Shown here: piece after piece, positions 16,288 through 25,371 of the stretch | How positions within the stretch are numbered: the stretch's first letter is position 1 | Layout: each line of letters opens with the position of its first letter | Source of the DNA: ZC4RG25 sp041687075 | GTDB lineage: Bacteria; Pseudomonadota; Alphaproteobacteria; Rhizobiales; Hyphomicrobiaceae | Assembly (NCBI GenBank): GCA_041687075.1 | Contig: JAWLCO010000005.1 | Span: forward strand, 8,443-72,442 | Direction of reading: 5' to 3' | DNA: 64,000 nucleotides | Notes under the pieces: model-generated | What the model saw: the letters and a program-made list of their open reading frames with translations, nothing else | Told to the model about the DNA's origin: nothing | Database searches by the model: none | Translations under genes and position numbers: made by a program

Positions 16288-17556
16288 TCACGCAGCGCCC
16301 TGTCTCAGCCGCTTGCGGTACCAGAAGCCCATGATTTCCATGGCGCCCGCCGACAGCAACCCCGCCACAAGCACGACTGCTTCGGCAACCGTATAGCCCC
16401 ACAGATCGACAACCACGGCCAGCACGGCCGGCGCCAGTGCGTTCACCAGCAGATAGGGCGTCGCGAGGATGCCGAGAACCGCCCCGTAGCCCTGCGGACC
16501 GAAAAGGGCCAGCGGCACCGCACCCCGCACGATCGTCACCAGCCCGTTCGCGATGCCGAACAGCACGATGAACAGGAACGCAGCAGAATAGCTCGCGCCT
16601 CCCGCCATCAGCACGATGAAGGCGAGAGGCATGCCTCCCACGGAAATGCGCCCGAGGTCGATGGCATGGAGGCGTTTGCCGAACAGGATCTCGCCGATGC
16701 GCCCCGCCACCTGCGCGACACCCTTGATGGATGCCAAAGTCACGGCCGCCGCGGCCGAGAGCCCGCTCGCCTCCAGCACAGCCGGCAGGTGCACCGCCAT
16801 GGCGCCGAACACGAACGCGCTGGCGGACATGACGATTGCAAACAGCAGCATGGCGAATGTCCGCGCCTGCCCCTCGAGCGGCGGATCAGCAACCTCTGCG
16901 ACAGACGCCTTTGGATCAGCCGAGCTGGCGCTTGACGGCGGCTCCCGGCGTGCCAGGCCCCACCAGTGCAGCGGCAGGCAGACGGCAAAATTGATCGCCG
17001 CGTAGATGACCAGCGTCATCCGCCAGCCCACCTCGGCGGTCAGCACGTGCCCGATGGGCCAGAAGAATGTCGAGGCAAAGCCGCCGAAGAGGGTCAGGTA
17101 GGAGATGGCCCGCCGCCCGCGGCTCGGCGCCACCTGCACCAGTGCAGCGAAGGCGGCATCATAGAGCGACATGCGCATGCCGAGCCCCATCACGGCCCAG
17201 CCGGCGAGGTAGACGATCGGGCCATTGGCAGCCGCGACGATCAAGAGGGAGACGGCGCAGAGCACCGAGCCGACGCTCATCACGAAGCGTGCGCCCTTGG
17301 TGTCGATGGCCTTGCCGACAGCCGTGGAGACGAAGCTCGAGGCCAGAAGACCGATTGTGAGGCCGGAAAAGACCAGGCTGCGGCTCCAGCCCGTATCTTC
17401 GGCGATCGGGCTTGCGAGCACGCCGAGTGCGTAGAGCGTCGTGCCCCAGGCGACGATCTGGGTGATTCCCAGCGCGACTATGGCGGTGCCGATCGGCGAA
17501 ACGAGCCATGCCGCCCAGGCCCACTGTGCCTGCCCGCTTCTGACGCCCAGCGACAT
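16288..17556 (-). CDS. MFS transporter
   Basis: 422 residues with about 12 hydrophobic segments and a charged central loop (REPPSSASSADPKASVAEVAD), the usual major facilitator plan. The start ATG has a strong GAGGAGG site. The sequence resembles the MFS group with AVGKAIDTKGAR as its loop 2-3 motif. The substrate is unknown. It precedes the DUF411 gene on the same strand. Confidence 0.9.
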   Translation of the reverse strand: MSLGVRSGQAQWAWAAWLVSPIGTAIVALGITQIVAWGTTLYALGVLASPIAEDTGWSRSLVFSGLTIGLLASSFVSTAVGKAIDTKGARFVMSVGSVLCAVSLLIVAAANGPIVYLAGWAVMGLGMRMSLYDAAFAALVQVAPSRGRRAISYLTLFGGFASTFFWPIGHVLTAEVGWRMTLVIYAAINFAVCLPLHWWGLARREPPSSASSADPKASVAEVADPPLEGQARTFAMLLFAIVMSASAFVFGAMAVHLPAVLEASGLSAAAAVTLASIKGVAQVAGRIGEILFGKRLHAIDLGRISVGGMPLAFIVLMAGGASYSAAFLFIVLFGIANGLVTIVRGAVPLALFGPQGYGAVLGILATPYLLVNALAPAVLAVVVDLWGYTVAEAVVLVAGLLSAGAMEIMGFWYRKRLRQGAA

Positions 17557-17726
17557 GCCTCCTCTGCTCCTCCCCGGCTGATCGTTTGCGTGTCACATTA
17601 GCGCCATGCTGACGGGCCTGCCACGGACGCGAAATGCAGGGCTGATGTGCGGCATCGCCAGCCAAAGACGGCATCTGGATTGGGGCACGCGCAGCGCCAA
17701 TATCCTCCTTCGAGGAGATCTACAGA

Positions 17727-19085
17727 ATGAACGACAGAGAAGAGAACCGCTTTGCGGCCCGTGCGGCGCGCTACATGCGGGTGGGGACCAATGTTGGCGC
17801 CGTCGCGGCCCGGGTCGCGGGACAGCGGCTCTTCGGCCTGGAAGGGGACCGTTCCAAGAATGCCATGGAGCTGGCGGCGGCGCTCGGCGGCCTGAAGGGC
17901 CCGCTGATGAAGGTGGCGCAGCTTTTGTCCACAATCCCCGAGGCTCTGCCGCCTGAGTACGCCCGCGAGCTGTCACAGCTGCAAAGCCAGGCACCGCCCA
18001 TGGGGCCGGCTTTCGTACGACGGCGCATGCTGGCGGAGCTGGGGCCGAACTGGGCAACGCGATTCAAGACCTTCGAGCCGACTGCAGCAGCCTCCGCCTC
18101 ACTCGGCCAGGTGCATAGGGCCTTTTCCCATGACGGCCGAGAGCTGGCTTGCAAGCTGCAGTATCCGGACATGCAGTCGGCCGTGGAAGCCGACCTCAAC
18201 CAGCTGAAGGTCGTGTTCTCCATCCACTCCCGCATGGACCCTGCCGTCGATACCCGCGAGATCCTGACCGAGATCGCGGCGCGACTGCGCGAGGAGCTCG
18301 ACTATCAGCTCGAGGCGCGGCACATGCGGCTCTACGCCCAGATCTTCGATGACGACCCGCTCATCCGCGTGCCGCATGTCGAGGGCGAGCTATCGACGAA
18401 GCGCCTTCTGACGATGGACTGGCTCGAGGGCAAGCCGCTCCTCTCCTACAAGCAGGCCCCCGTCGAGCAGCGTAATACGATCGCGCGGGCCATGTTCCGC
18501 GCTTGGTGGTATCCATTCAGCCATTACGGCGTCATCCATGGCGACCCGCACCTCGGCAACTACACGATTTTCGAGCAGGATGGCGTGCCGGCGGGCATCA
18601 ACCTGCTGGACTACGGCTGCATCCGGACGTTCCGCACACCCTTCGTGCAGGGCGTCATCGACCTCTACACCGGTCTGCTGACCGGCAACCAGGATCTCGT
18701 CGTGCATGCTTACGAGACGTGGGGCTTCAAAGGTCTTACCAACGAGCTGATCGAGGCGATGAACATTTGGGCGCGGTTCATCTACGGCCCGCTGCTCGAC
18801 AACCGCGAGCGGACCATCGCCGAAGGCACGACGCCGGCAGAGTACGGCAGGCGCGAGGCCTTTCGCGTGCACAAGATCCTGAAGGAGAAGGGCCCCGTGG
18901 TCGTACCGCGGGAGTTCGTCTTCATGGACCGCGCCGCCATCGGGCTCGGCGGCGTCTTCCTCCACCTCGATGCGCGCATGAACTGGTACCGGCTGTTCAA
19001 CGAAACCATCGAGGATTTCGACCTCGCCACCGTCGACGAACGCCAGCGCACCGCGTTCGCAGCCGCGGGGGTGCCACTGCCGTAG
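17727..19085 (+). CDS. ABC1/UbiB-family (AarF) atypical kinase
   Basis: 452 residues, start supported by GAGGAG nine bases upstream. The family hallmarks are visible. The KxGQ motif reads KVAQ (within GPLMKVAQLLSTIPEALP), the alanine-rich loop reads AAASASLGQVHRA, the ExD-type element lies in REELDYQLEA, the catalytic loop is HGDPHLGNY, and the DFG position reads DYG. Members are atypical kinases or ATPases of the inner membrane linked to ubiquinone synthesis or lipid homeostasis. No ubi gene adjoins; ubiA is 12 kb away. Confidence 0.9.
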   Translation: MNDREENRFAARAARYMRVGTNVGAVAARVAGQRLFGLEGDRSKNAMELAAALGGLKGPLMKVAQLLSTIPEALPPEYARELSQLQSQAPPMGPAFVRRRMLAELGPNWATRFKTFEPTAAASASLGQVHRAFSHDGRELACKLQYPDMQSAVEADLNQLKVVFSIHSRMDPAVDTREILTEIAARLREELDYQLEARHMRLYAQIFDDDPLIRVPHVEGELSTKRLLTMDWLEGKPLLSYKQAPVEQRNTIARAMFRAWWYPFSHYGVIHGDPHLGNYTIFEQDGVPAGINLLDYGCIRTFRTPFVQGVIDLYTGLLTGNQDLVVHAYETWGFKGLTNELIEAMNIWARFIYGPLLDNRERTIAEGTTPAEYGRREAFRVHKILKEKGPVVVPREFVFMDRAAIGLGGVFLHLDARMNWYRLFNETIEDFDLATVDERQRTAFAAAGVPLP

Positions 19086-19166
19086 TGCTCGTCGCCGATT
19101 CGGACCGCTGCCGACCGGGCATCGCAACGGGCAGCAACCGTCGGCGGACGCGTTGATGCATGGATT

Positions 19167-19183
19167 CCGGGCATAAAGCCCGG
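19167..19183. terminator. Short inverted repeat between convergent genes
   Basis: CCGGGC and GCCCGG pair around ATAAA, between the stop of the ABC1 kinase gene and the end of the Pnkp-like gene. There is no T-run; it is a possible bidirectional transcript end or a small palindromic repeat. Confidence 0.3.
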
Positions 19184-19207
19184 GGTAACTGTAGGCCTGA
19201 GGTGATC

Positions 19208-20422
19208 TCAATGCCGAGGCCGCCTGCGCTGAGGTGATGGCCGGCGTTCGGTGGGCCGGACTGGCGGGTGGCCGAAAGGGCGGCCGGGCTGAGTGTACAT
19301 GTGGGCTGCCCGTACCGAGACGATCTCGCGCTCCGGCCAGCGCAATGCCGTCAGCTTGCCGCCGAACACACAGCCGGTATCGATGCAGAGCGTGTTGTTG
19401 ACCCAATCTGCTTCAGGCACCGGCGTGTGGCCGTACACTATGGCAGCCTGCCCCCGATAGTGAGCCGCCCAATGGTAGCGCACGACCAGGCCCGTCCGGT
19501 CCGTCTCACCGTCGGTGTCGCCGTAGAGGCAGAACTCCCGAACCGGCTCGGTGACGCGGCCGATCATCTCCTCGAGAATGCCTGCATGGGCGACGACCAG
19601 CCGCCCGCCTTCAAGCCAAAGATGAAACGGAAGACCGAGCAGGAACTCTCGCACGCGCTCCCGGAATGAAGCGCTCTCCTGCTCGAACTGGGCCACCGTG
19701 CGGTCAAGGCCGTGGGTCAGGCGGACGTTAGAGCCGCGCAGCCACTTCAGGAACTTCACGTCGTGATTGCCCGGCACGGCAAAGGCCTGGCCCTGTTCGA
19801 CCATGCTCATGACTATGCGCAGGACGTCAGGGGAGCGGGGGCCGCGATCCACGAAGTCGCCCACGAAGATCACCCGGCGCCCGGGCGGCGCGTCGACATC
19901 GGCGCGGCGCAGATCGCCACTTCCCTCCAGGCGCACGCCGTATCCGAGGTCTCCAAGCAGCTCCTGCAGCTCGTCGGCACACCCATGGATGTCGCCGATG
20001 ATATCGAACGGCCCCTCCTCGTTGCGAAAGTCCGGCGGCAGACGCACGCGCTCTATTTCGACCCTCTCGACGCGCTCGGGATCGATCAGGTGAGTGGGAC
20101 GGAAGCCGGTGGACTCGAGGCTGCGAGCGGTGCGCAGGTCAGGGCGCCCATCCGAACATCCAAGCACGAGCGCGATCGGTTGAGCGTAGTGGCGCTTGGC
20201 GAGTCGCAAGAGCTCGATCTGCTGCTTCGTCGCGGTCTCGCTCGCATCCATGGCGACCAGCTCCCGGCGGGCAAGGCGGTCTGCGGCAATTGCGGGCCAC
20301 GTTTCCGAGCTGCGGTCGACGACCTCCTCGCTCGAGAAGTGCCTGCGCGCAAACGCCAGAGCCCCGGCAGTGCTGGGGCCTGCGACTGCGACAAGGCAGA
20401 ACTCCGGAATCGCGATCTTCAC
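19208..20422 (-). CDS. Pnkp-like protein: degenerate kinase domain plus metallophosphatase
   Basis: 404 residues from a GTG at 20422. Residues 1-135 align with the kinase domain of bacterial polynucleotide kinase-phosphatase (opening MKIAIPEF, later RRHF and GFRPTHLIDPE). The P-loop, however, reads GPSTAGALA where the family has G-x-S-G-S-G-K-S-T, so the ATP-binding Lys and Ser are gone, and the SSD-type catalytic segment and lid are missing. Residues 138-375 are an intact calcineurin-like phosphatase: GDIHGC 143-148, GDFVDRG 178-184, GNHD 208-211, His269 and GHTP 321-324. The C-terminal ligase domain of full Pnkp (about 850 residues) is absent; a basic Pro/Arg tail ends the protein. It follows glcF on the same strand by 78 bases. 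Confidence 0.85.
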   Translation of the reverse strand: MKIAIPEFCLVAVAGPSTAGALAFARRHFSSEEVVDRSSETWPAIAADRLARRELVAMDASETATKQQIELLRLAKRHYAQPIALVLGCSDGRPDLRTARSLESTGFRPTHLIDPERVERVEIERVRLPPDFRNEEGPFDIIGDIHGCADELQELLGDLGYGVRLEGSGDLRRADVDAPPGRRVIFVGDFVDRGPRSPDVLRIVMSMVEQGQAFAVPGNHDVKFLKWLRGSNVRLTHGLDRTVAQFEQESASFRERVREFLLGLPFHLWLEGGRLVVAHAGILEEMIGRVTEPVREFCLYGDTDGETDRTGLVVRYHWAAHYRGQAAIVYGHTPVPEADWVNNTLCIDTGCVFGGKLTALRWPEREIVSVRAAHMYTQPGRPFGHPPVRPTERRPSPQRRRPRH

Positions 20423-20500
20423 CGGCAGGAAAACCTTCGGACGAACGGTTTCAGTCCAACTCGGAGAAACGACAGGCGTTCGCCGAAGCTCCCGCAGCCT

Positions 20501-21880
20501 TCAGGCCCGCAGAAAATCCTGAAGCGAACGCTTCGACTTTGGGGTCGGCGGCTCAGGGACATCGCTGACGGACGACTCGAAGTTTTCGAGGCCGCGCGGC
20601 ACGGGGCCACCGTACGCCCAGTCGAGAAGCTCCACGGTATGCACAATGGGAATGTCCATGCCAGTGGCGATCTGGGTGATGCAGCCGATGTTGCCAGCCG
20701 CGACGAGGTCCGGCCTCACCGACTCGATGTTTGCAACCTTCCGATCGCGCAGCTGCCGGGCGAGGTCCGGCTGCAGGATGTTATAGGTGCCCGCAGAGCC
20801 GCAGCAGATGTGCCCCTCCGGCACGTCCATCACCGTGAAGCCCGCATCGCGCAGGAGCTGCTTGGGCTCCTCCGTCACCTGCTGACCGTGCTGCAATGAG
20901 CACGCCGAGTGATAGGCGACGCGCAGCGACGACCAGCGCTTCGGCGGCCCCAAGTCGTACTCCGACAGGAATTCCGTGATGTCCCGCGCCATGCCGGCAA
21001 TCTTGCGCGCACGCTCGGCGTAGCCTTCGACGTGGGCCAGCAGGTGCCCATAGTCCTTGACGGTCGTGCCGCAGCCGGAGGCGTTGATGATGATCGCATC
21101 GATCTGGCCGCGGCTCATCACTTTCCACCAGGCATCGACGTTACGCTTGGCGAACGCGATGGCCTCCGACTCGCGGCCCATGTGATGTACGAGCGCGCCG
21201 CAACAGCCTGCACCCGCCGCAACCTCCACATCTACGCCGCGGCGGGCCAGCAGGCGGATGGTGGCGTCGTTGATCTCTGGCCGCAGCACCTGCTGGGCGC
21301 AGCCGGCCAGCATGATGACGCGACCCTTGCGCTCGGCCTGCGTGACCGCCGTGCCCGGACCGCTGTACTTCGGGGGGCGGATCGAGCGTTTTGGCGCCAG
21401 CTCGAGCATCGCCGCCAGCTCTTTGAGTCCGAGCCGGCGCATGAGGCCCCTGAGCGGCAGGCCCAGCGGCGCTGCCCTGAGTGCTGCCCGGAACCGATCG
21501 GGATAGGGCACGAGCTCGGCGAGCAGCTTGCGCAGCACCCGCTGCTTCAGCGAGCGCTGACCAGTGTTCTCGATGTGCGCCCGGGCGTGGTCGACAAGGT
21601 GCATGTAATCGACGCCGCCGGGGCAGGTCGTCATGCAGGAGAGGCACGAGAGGCAGCGGTCCACATGATGCTGGACCTCGGGGCTCGCCGGCTCCCCGCG
21701 CTCGAACATGTCCTTCATCATGTAGATGCGGCCACGGGGCGAATCCCGCTCGTCGCCGAGCAGCACGTACGTCGAGCAGACGGCGGTGCAAAGGCCGCAA
21801 TGCACGCAGCGCCGCAGTATCCGGTCGATCTCCTCGATGCGCGGGTCTTGAAGCTGCTTGGCCGTGAAGTTGGTCTGCAT
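20501..21880 (-). CDS. glcF: Glycolate oxidase iron-sulfur subunit GlcF
   Basis: 459 residues. Two 4Fe-4S sites are visible: Cys25, 28, 31 and 35 (CVHCGLCTAVC), and Cys76, 79, 82 and 86 (CLSCLSCMTTC). Two CCG domains follow, with GAGCCGALVHH and GHICCGSAGTYN. GlcF passes electrons from the flavin subunits toward the membrane quinone or cytochrome pool. It is the last gene of glcDEF, 30 bases after glcE. Confidence 0.95.
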   Translation of the reverse strand: MQTNFTAKQLQDPRIEEIDRILRRCVHCGLCTAVCSTYVLLGDERDSPRGRIYMMKDMFERGEPASPEVQHHVDRCLSCLSCMTTCPGGVDYMHLVDHARAHIENTGQRSLKQRVLRKLLAELVPYPDRFRAALRAAPLGLPLRGLMRRLGLKELAAMLELAPKRSIRPPKYSGPGTAVTQAERKGRVIMLAGCAQQVLRPEINDATIRLLARRGVDVEVAAGAGCCGALVHHMGRESEAIAFAKRNVDAWWKVMSRGQIDAIIINASGCGTTVKDYGHLLAHVEGYAERARKIAGMARDITEFLSEYDLGPPKRWSSLRVAYHSACSLQHGQQVTEEPKQLLRDAGFTVMDVPEGHICCGSAGTYNILQPDLARQLRDRKVANIESVRPDLVAAGNIGCITQIATGMDIPIVHTVELLDWAYGGPVPRGLENFESSVSDVPEPPTPKSKRSLQDFLRA

Positions 21881-21910
21881 CGTTCCTCTGCCGCCCCTGG
21901 CGGAGTGAGT

Positions 21911-23128
21911 TCACATCGCGGCGTACATGCGGCCCGGATTGAGAATGCCTGCAGGATCGAACGTCGCCTTGATGCCGCGGGTCAACCGCTCGACGGCTGG
22001 CTCCAGCGGCTGGAACACATCGATTGCAGCCCGGACAGCCGGCTCGGCGCGCATCAAGGTTGCATGGCCGCCAAACTGCGCGATGACCCGGCGAATATCG
22101 GAAGCACCTGCATCGGCCGCCTCGGGGACCTCGAGCCAGATCAGCCCGCCCGACCAGTCATAGAATGGATCGACCGGCATGTAACGCCTGATCGCGTCGA
22201 CGACCTTGGGTCCGTTGGTCGGCCCGGTCGAGATGCGCCACAACGGCCTCACGTCATCCTGCAGGATGGAAAGCTGCCGCAGCTCACTCCAGAACGCGAG
22301 TGACACGTCGTCACCCAGCACCTCGGCCTTCCCGTAGGGCGCCAGATGGTCTCGCAGCTTGCCGCTGCGGTATTCGACGAAGCTTGCAAGATTCTCGATC
22401 CTGAGCGCCGTGACGGCCTTGCCCGGATCACGCAACTCGGCCGTGCGCAGCCGCTGCGCCATGGCCTGCGGTAGATGCACGGCACCGCTCACCTCATAGG
22501 GTGTGCCCATGGCCTGGCACATCACCTCGGTGGCAAGATCATCCGTCAAACCGAACAGCACCAGCGTCGCCGTCTGCTCCGGCTTCGGGACCACCTTGAA
22601 GGTCACCTCGGTCAGCACCGCCAGCGTGCCCCAGCTCCCCGCCACGCCGCGGGCAACATCATACCCCGTGACGTTCTTCAGCACCCGGCCGCCCGACTTG
22701 AAGGTCTCGCCCCGTCCGTTGATCGCTCGCACCCCCAGCAGGTGGTCCCGGGCTGCCCCGGTGGCCACGCGGCGCGCGCCTGAGAGGTTGGTCGCAAAAA
22801 CCGCTCCGATGGTGCCACGCCCGGCCTGGGCCCCGAGTGCAGGCCCGAGATCGATCGGCTCGAATGGCAACATCTGCCCGCGTGCCTCGAGCTGCGCCTC
22901 GATGTCCGCAACGGGCGTGCCGGTCTGTGCCGACATCACCAGCTCCGTCGGCTCGTAAAGCGTCACGCCCCGCAGTCCTGCCGTGGAAAGCGTGACCGCC
23001 GCCTGCACCGGCCGGCCGACGCCGCGCTTGGTGCCGGCGCCCATGATCTCGACGGGCCTGCCCCGCTCAGCGGCGGCGAGAATGAGGTTCGAAAGCTCCC
23101 ACTCGACGGCGGGTTTGACCGTTGCCAC
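21911..23128 (-). CDS. glcE: Glycolate oxidase FAD-binding subunit GlcE
   Basis: 405 residues from a GTG at 23128, 14 bases after the glcD stop, with AAGGAG upstream. This is a short FAD-binding PCMH-type protein: IMGAGTKRGVGRP near the N-terminus, and GRVLKNVTGYDVARGVAGSWG with GTLAVLTEVTFKV in the flavin-binding part. The open frame extends to 23341 over the glcD end, which is not real. GlcE works with GlcD and GlcF in oxidation of glycolate to glyoxylate. Confidence 0.93.
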   Translation of the reverse strand: MATVKPAVEWELSNLILAAAERGRPVEIMGAGTKRGVGRPVQAAVTLSTAGLRGVTLYEPTELVMSAQTGTPVADIEAQLEARGQMLPFEPIDLGPALGAQAGRGTIGAVFATNLSGARRVATGAARDHLLGVRAINGRGETFKSGGRVLKNVTGYDVARGVAGSWGTLAVLTEVTFKVVPKPEQTATLVLFGLTDDLATEVMCQAMGTPYEVSGAVHLPQAMAQRLRTAELRDPGKAVTALRIENLASFVEYRSGKLRDHLAPYGKAEVLGDDVSLAFWSELRQLSILQDDVRPLWRISTGPTNGPKVVDAIRRYMPVDPFYDWSGGLIWLEVPEAADAGASDIRRVIAQFGGHATLMRAEPAVRAAIDVFQPLEPAVERLTRGIKATFDPAGILNPGRMYAAM

Positions 23129-23142
23129 GGCTTGCGAGCTCC

Positions 23143-24591
23143 TTACGCCGCGTTGTCCAGCATGACGCGCTCGGCCAGCGGGAACACCTTGGCCGGGTTG
23201 AGCAACCAGTCCGGATCGAACACCGACTTGATGCGCATTTGAACGAGAAGGTCCGTCTCGCTGAACTGATGGCGCATGAGTTCCCGTTTCTCGACGCCGA
23301 CGCCGTGCTCGCCCGTCAGACAGCCACCGACCTCCACACATAGCTTGAGGATCTCGGCGCCGGCCAGCTCTGCCTTCTCCACCTCGGCCGGGTCATTGGC
23401 ATTGTAGAGAATGAGCGGGTGCAGGTTGCCGTCGCCGGCGTGGAAAATGTTCGCGACCCTGAGACCGTGGCTGCCACAGATCTCCGAAATCCGCGTCAGC
23501 ACGTGCGGGAGCTGTTTCAGCGGAATGGTCCCGTCCATGCAGTAGTATTCGGAGATGCGCCCGATAGCGCCGAAGGCAGACTTGCGCCCCTTCCAGATCT
23601 TGGCGCTTTCCGCGGGGCTGCTACTGACCTTCATCGTTTTTGGCCTGAACGGCTCGGCCATCTTGACGATGCGGGCAAGGAGGTCATCAATCTCGGTCTC
23701 CGAGCCTTCGACCTCGACGATGAGCAGCGCCTCGACGTCGAGCGGATACCCGGCCTTCGCGAACGCCTCGCAGACCTCGATCGCTGGCTTGTCCATGTAC
23801 TCGATCGCAACCGGGATAATGCCTGACCCGATAATGGCCGACACGCATGCACCGGCCTCCTCCGTCGAGGCAAAGCCGAGCAGCATCGGGCGCGCATGTT
23901 CCGCCGCGCGAAGGATGCGCACCGTGGCCTCGGTGGTGATACCGAACTGGCCCTCCGAGCCGATGATGAGGCCGAGCAGATCGTAACCCGGGGCATCGAG
24001 GTGCGCGCCGCCGATCTCCACGACCTCCCCGTTCATCAGCACCATCTTCACCCCAAGCACATTGTTCGTGGTGACGCCGTACTTGAGGCAGTGCGCACCG
24101 CCGGAATTCATGGCGAGATTGCCCGCCAGCGTGCACGCGAGCTGGCTCGACGGATCCGGCGCATAGAAGAAGCCGTCCTTGCCCACCGCGCCCGAGATGG
24201 CGAGGTTCGTGATGCCGGTCTGAACGACGGCAACGCGGTTGGCGTAGTCCACCTCCAGCACGCGGTTCATTTTCGAAACGCCGACGACCACCGCATCCTC
24301 GGCCGGCAGTGCGCCGCCGCAGAGAGAGGTGCCCGCCCCGCGCGCAACAACCTTGATGCCGTTCTGATGACAATAGCGCAGGACCGCACTGACTTCCTCG
24401 GTCGACTGCGGCAATACCACGGCCAATGGCATCTTGCGGTAGGCCGTCAGCCCGTCGGTCTCGAAGGCGCGCCGGCCGTCCTCGTCGCTGACGACGCCCT
24501 CCGCGCCAACCAGCTCCCTCAGGTCGACGACGATGGCATCCCGGCGAGCCAGAATCTCCGGACTGGGCTCCGGCAGCTGAATTGACGACAT
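23143..24591 (-). CDS. glcD: Glycolate oxidase catalytic flavoprotein subunit GlcD
   Basis: 482 residues from the ATG at 24591 (GAGG upstream). It has the FAD-linked oxidase fold: VVLPQSTEEVSAVLRYC and VARGAGTSLCGGALP for FAD binding, GNLAMNSGGAHCLKYGVT, and the C-terminal NIFHAGDGNLHPLI with GGCLTGEHGVG. It oxidises glycolate, and in many bacteria also D-lactate. The frame is open back to 24870, but those 93 codons run into the divergent cytochrome c gene and look unlike the family. Confidence 0.94.
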   Translation of the reverse strand: MSSIQLPEPSPEILARRDAIVVDLRELVGAEGVVSDEDGRRAFETDGLTAYRKMPLAVVLPQSTEEVSAVLRYCHQNGIKVVARGAGTSLCGGALPAEDAVVVGVSKMNRVLEVDYANRVAVVQTGITNLAISGAVGKDGFFYAPDPSSQLACTLAGNLAMNSGGAHCLKYGVTTNNVLGVKMVLMNGEVVEIGGAHLDAPGYDLLGLIIGSEGQFGITTEATVRILRAAEHARPMLLGFASTEEAGACVSAIIGSGIIPVAIEYMDKPAIEVCEAFAKAGYPLDVEALLIVEVEGSETEIDDLLARIVKMAEPFRPKTMKVSSSPAESAKIWKGRKSAFGAIGRISEYYCMDGTIPLKQLPHVLTRISEICGSHGLRVANIFHAGDGNLHPLILYNANDPAEVEKAELAGAEILKLCVEVGGCLTGEHGVGVEKRELMRHQFSETDLLVQMRIKSVFDPDWLLNPAKVFPLAERVMLDNAA

Positions 24592-24853
24592 TTCGGCCTC
24601 AGCTCCAATTTGCGGCAGTTTTGCCACCAGTTCGCCCCTACTTCGCACGGCCATGGCCGGCGGAGCAACCTCATCGAGTTGCGATCCGGCCTTGTCTGGG
24701 CCATGACTCGATCGGATGTCCGAGTCCCAGGTGTGGCCAACTCGCGTTGTCCGCCCGAAGTCGTCTGTCCACCTGCGGCAATGGTGTCGTTGCCGAACGT
24801 ACAGGTTCGGACTGCTATAGTGGACGCTGAACAGATCGGAGGGGAACTGAGCG

Positions 24854-25240
24854 ATGCACGCAAAAGCCATCGTCGGACTGCTTTTCCTGGCCGCTTCGGT
24901 GAGCCCGGCTGTTGCGCAGGATGCTGCGAATGGAGAGCAGGTGTTCAGGAAGTGCCGGGCCTGTCATCAGATCGGCGACGGTGCCAAGAATACCGTTGGT
25001 CCGCAGCTCAACAACATCGTCGGGCGCCCGGCCGGGTCCGTCGACGGCTACAATTACTCCAAAGCCAACCGGGAGGCTGGTGCGGAGGGCCTCGTGTGGA
25101 CCGAGGAGAAGCTGATGGAGTACCTGGAGAACCCGAGGGCCTTCATGCCGAAAAACAAGATGGCGTTTGCCGGCCTGCGTGACGAGCAGGACCGCAAGGA
25201 CGTGATCGCCTTCCTCAAGAAGTACTCTGAATCCCAATAA
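24854..25240 (+). CDS. Class I cytochrome c, c2-like, exported
   Basis: 128 residues with a signal peptide (AIVGLLFLAASVSPAVA). The haem motif C-R-A-C-H is near residues 34-38. A distal Met ligand is likely in KNKMAFAG near residue 100. The size and the segments GPQLNNIVGRPAGS, YNYSKANREAG and YLENPRAFMP match alphaproteobacterial cytochrome c2/c552. It carries electrons in the periplasm. It has a strong GGAGGGG site and is divergent from glcD, so it may accept electrons from the neighbouring oxidases (inference). Confidence 0.92.
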   Translation: MHAKAIVGLLFLAASVSPAVAQDAANGEQVFRKCRACHQIGDGAKNTVGPQLNNIVGRPAGSVDGYNYSKANREAGAEGLVWTEEKLMEYLENPRAFMPKNKMAFAGLRDEQDRKDVIAFLKKYSESQ

Positions 25241-25371
25241 GATCCAGCGATTGCCGGACAGTGGCCGCTTGGCGTGAGTGCTCGGCGCGGGTACAAGCGA
25301 CGGGAACCGTCCCGGCCGCGTGCGAACGCGGCGCCGGGACTCGTGCATGCAGATGAAGGCGTAACCGGCCG

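Noticed and set aside
20909..22303. 464-codon plus-strand frame
   Set aside because: Antisense shadow of glcF and glcE; composition is of the His/Arg/Ala/Gly type seen in high-GC shadows.
24592..24870. 93-codon N-terminal extension of glcD
   Set aside because: Overlaps the divergent cytochrome c start and is not like GlcD; the ATG at 24591 has a ribosome-binding site.
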